Shown piece after piece: positions 24,242 through 25,252 of a stretch of 25,252 nt of DNA. The stretch's first letter is position 1. Each line of letters begins with the position of its first letter. The stretch lies in contig BFEA01000097.1 in assembly GCA_003427395.1 (NCBI GenBank), positions 2,743,312 through 2,768,563 of the forward strand. Direction: 5' to 3'. The stretch is from Chara braunii. Taxonomy: Eukaryota > Streptophyta > Charophyceae > Charales > Characeae. The notes under the pieces were generated by a model. It ran no database searches and was not told where the DNA came from. It saw nothing but the letters and a program-made list of their open reading frames with translations. The position numbers were made by a program, and so were the translations under genes.

Positions 24242-24575
24242 TGCAAGGAAAATGAGCAATAGCGAGATGACAGAATCCAGATTGCACAATCACATTGAAA
24301 TCCAGAAAGTCTCGCAGTGCCCAGTAAGCAGCATTGCTCCAATGTTAAACCAATGGAGAATCGAAACACTGAAACCGAATGTCAATGAGAGCTTACTCTC
24401 GTCATCACCAACATAAGAGTTCAGGCCCTTCCCCCTACTTGGCACTCGGCGCTCAGACTACTCCCCACACAGCTACTATCTGCCTACGAATTGACAATGC
24501 AACTGTTGACGTCAGCAGCCACCGAAGTACATGAAGATGTCGCCCAATGCAGACCATCGCCAATACCAGGTATGA
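24242..24575 (-). repeat. 330-bp dispersed cassette, copy 3 (inverted; possible 5' LTR of element B)
   Basis: Inverted relative to copies 1 (5982-6321) and 2 (6591-6921), with the same ordered blocks and the same terminal gca. On the plus strand here the acceptor-like ctactccccacacag (boundary 24472/24473) and donor CAG/GTATGA (24569/24570) bound a 97-nt segment that is open in one frame (LLSAYELTMQLLTSAATEVH...). At the gca end this copy meets a PBS-like motif, where the other two meet (ATT)n tracts. That is good evidence that the end is an element boundary. Confidence 0.75.
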
Positions 24576-25252
24576 GCCCCCACATCATCATCCTCATCTT
24601 TTCTCTCTCTCTCTCCCTTGTCTTTCTCCCTTGTCTTCCCTCTTTACACTTGAAGACCAACACAGCGCCTTGCTGTTCATCCAATCCCAGCCAGCTATGG
24701 AAGCTGGGCTATGGCGCTGCCCACAGCAGCGCCCTTCTTCCTACACGACCGCACGTGCGCAACACCTTGGCCCAGCCCCCGCGCGTCTGCTCCAGCAGCG
24801 CTGCCGCAAACTGGCAAGCGCCCGAATGTCTCCCCAGGCAGCGAGCACTTTCCTATATGGAAAGAGCTCGGTCTGGTCTGCGGCCTTTCTGGGATGGGCC
24901 TGCGCCCGGAAGCTTTGGGTAGGCCCCAGGAGGCTGGCCTGCTGCTGCTGCTGTTGCGGTCCTGGGCCCCGTTCGGTTACGTGCCCCAACTGCCCGACGT
25001 GTATACACTGCTGCAGATGTGGCCGAGTAAAGTTCTGCTGCTCATGGCCTGGGTTTTCCCTCAACCAACTGACGCGACGAAACTGTCTGACCCCCAAATG
25101 CAAAATTGACAACAATGGGCCCCTCATGATTTTCTCAGGCCTGCCTTCACTTAAGGTGGCCGCACTTGCAAAATTGGGGCCCTTAGGCCTGCCGAGGAGC
25201 CAATTCCTCGCACTGGGTTATTTGGAGTTAAAAAAAATAAAATAAAAATGCT
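24576..25252 (+). other. GC-rich end region; unrecognised open frame 24547-25245
   Basis: After a (tc)n run (about 24600-24625) the sequence becomes GC-rich to about 25130. A 232-codon plus-strand frame spans 24547-25245 and includes a Cys cluster (six Cys from a gctgctgctgctgtt-like run, then TCPNCPTCIHCCRCGRVKFC). Two other frames of about 130 codons overlap it, one on each strand. The Cys run comes from a triplet repeat and I recognise no domain, so I do not call a gene. The window ends in an A-rich tail (25230-25247). Confidence 0.3.

Overview
This window looks like nuclear DNA of a streptophyte (land plant or charophyte alga). The evidence is two plant-type retrotransposon primer-binding sites (one matching tRNA-Asp, one resembling initiator tRNA-Met), Arabidopsis-type telomere repeats (AAACCCT), two Ty3/gypsy gag-pol remnants, and long (ATT)n microsatellites. 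The style of the retroelement proteins suggests Chara braunii, but this is recollection and was not checked. One ambiguous base (n at 5514) points to a draft whole-genome assembly. There are no bacterial features, and I could not support any intact host protein-coding gene.

Layout. 1-540: a 49-bp minisatellite. 541-2900: non-coding DNA rich in short perfect hairpins, followed by a tRNA-like Pol III box pair. 2900-9100: a mosaic of microsatellites (ATT, AAAT, TG, AG, GAT), minisatellites (57 bp and 20 bp) and dispersed repeats. One repeat is a ~330-bp cassette with two copies here and a third, inverted, at 24.2-24.6 kb. The minus strand here carries five perfect AGGTAAGT splice-donor octamers and one candidate ATG-containing first exon (4926 down to 4828). 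9384-9406: an interstitial telomere motif. 9772-10403: four copies of a 163-bp satellite with an internal inverted repeat. 10.9-13.06 kb: hairpin-rich DNA and a ~350-bp direct repeat, probably LTR material.

13.07-18.89 kb (+ strand): element A, a decayed Ty3/gypsy-like element in the order tRNA-Asp PBS, gag, zinc-knuckle remnant, long acidic linker, retropepsin, RT, RNase H, start of integrase. 18.88-22.40 kb (- strand): element B, a second and clearly different Ty3/gypsy element (gag, retropepsin, RT). The two elements converge. A stops in the N-terminal part of integrase and B stops after the RT connection region, both at the same ~11-bp point near 18.885 kb. Both carry many nonsense codons (TGA and TAG, almost no TAA) and some frameshifts, so neither is autonomous. 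A TTTTTTA heptamer in the correct phase joins A's protease frame to its RT frame and could be a true -1 frameshift site or a 1-bp loss.

22.4-25.25 kb: a T/A-rich stretch, a 117-bp tandem dimer, a long gene-poor stretch, an iMet-like PBS at 24227-24238 (minus) abutting the third cassette copy, and a GC-rich end with an unrecognised 232-aa open frame. PBS, leader and gag of element B lie in the correct order on the minus strand, so the cassette may be B's 5' LTR and the other two copies solo LTRs. In that case its conserved antisense splice signals are an LTR feature rather than a host exon.
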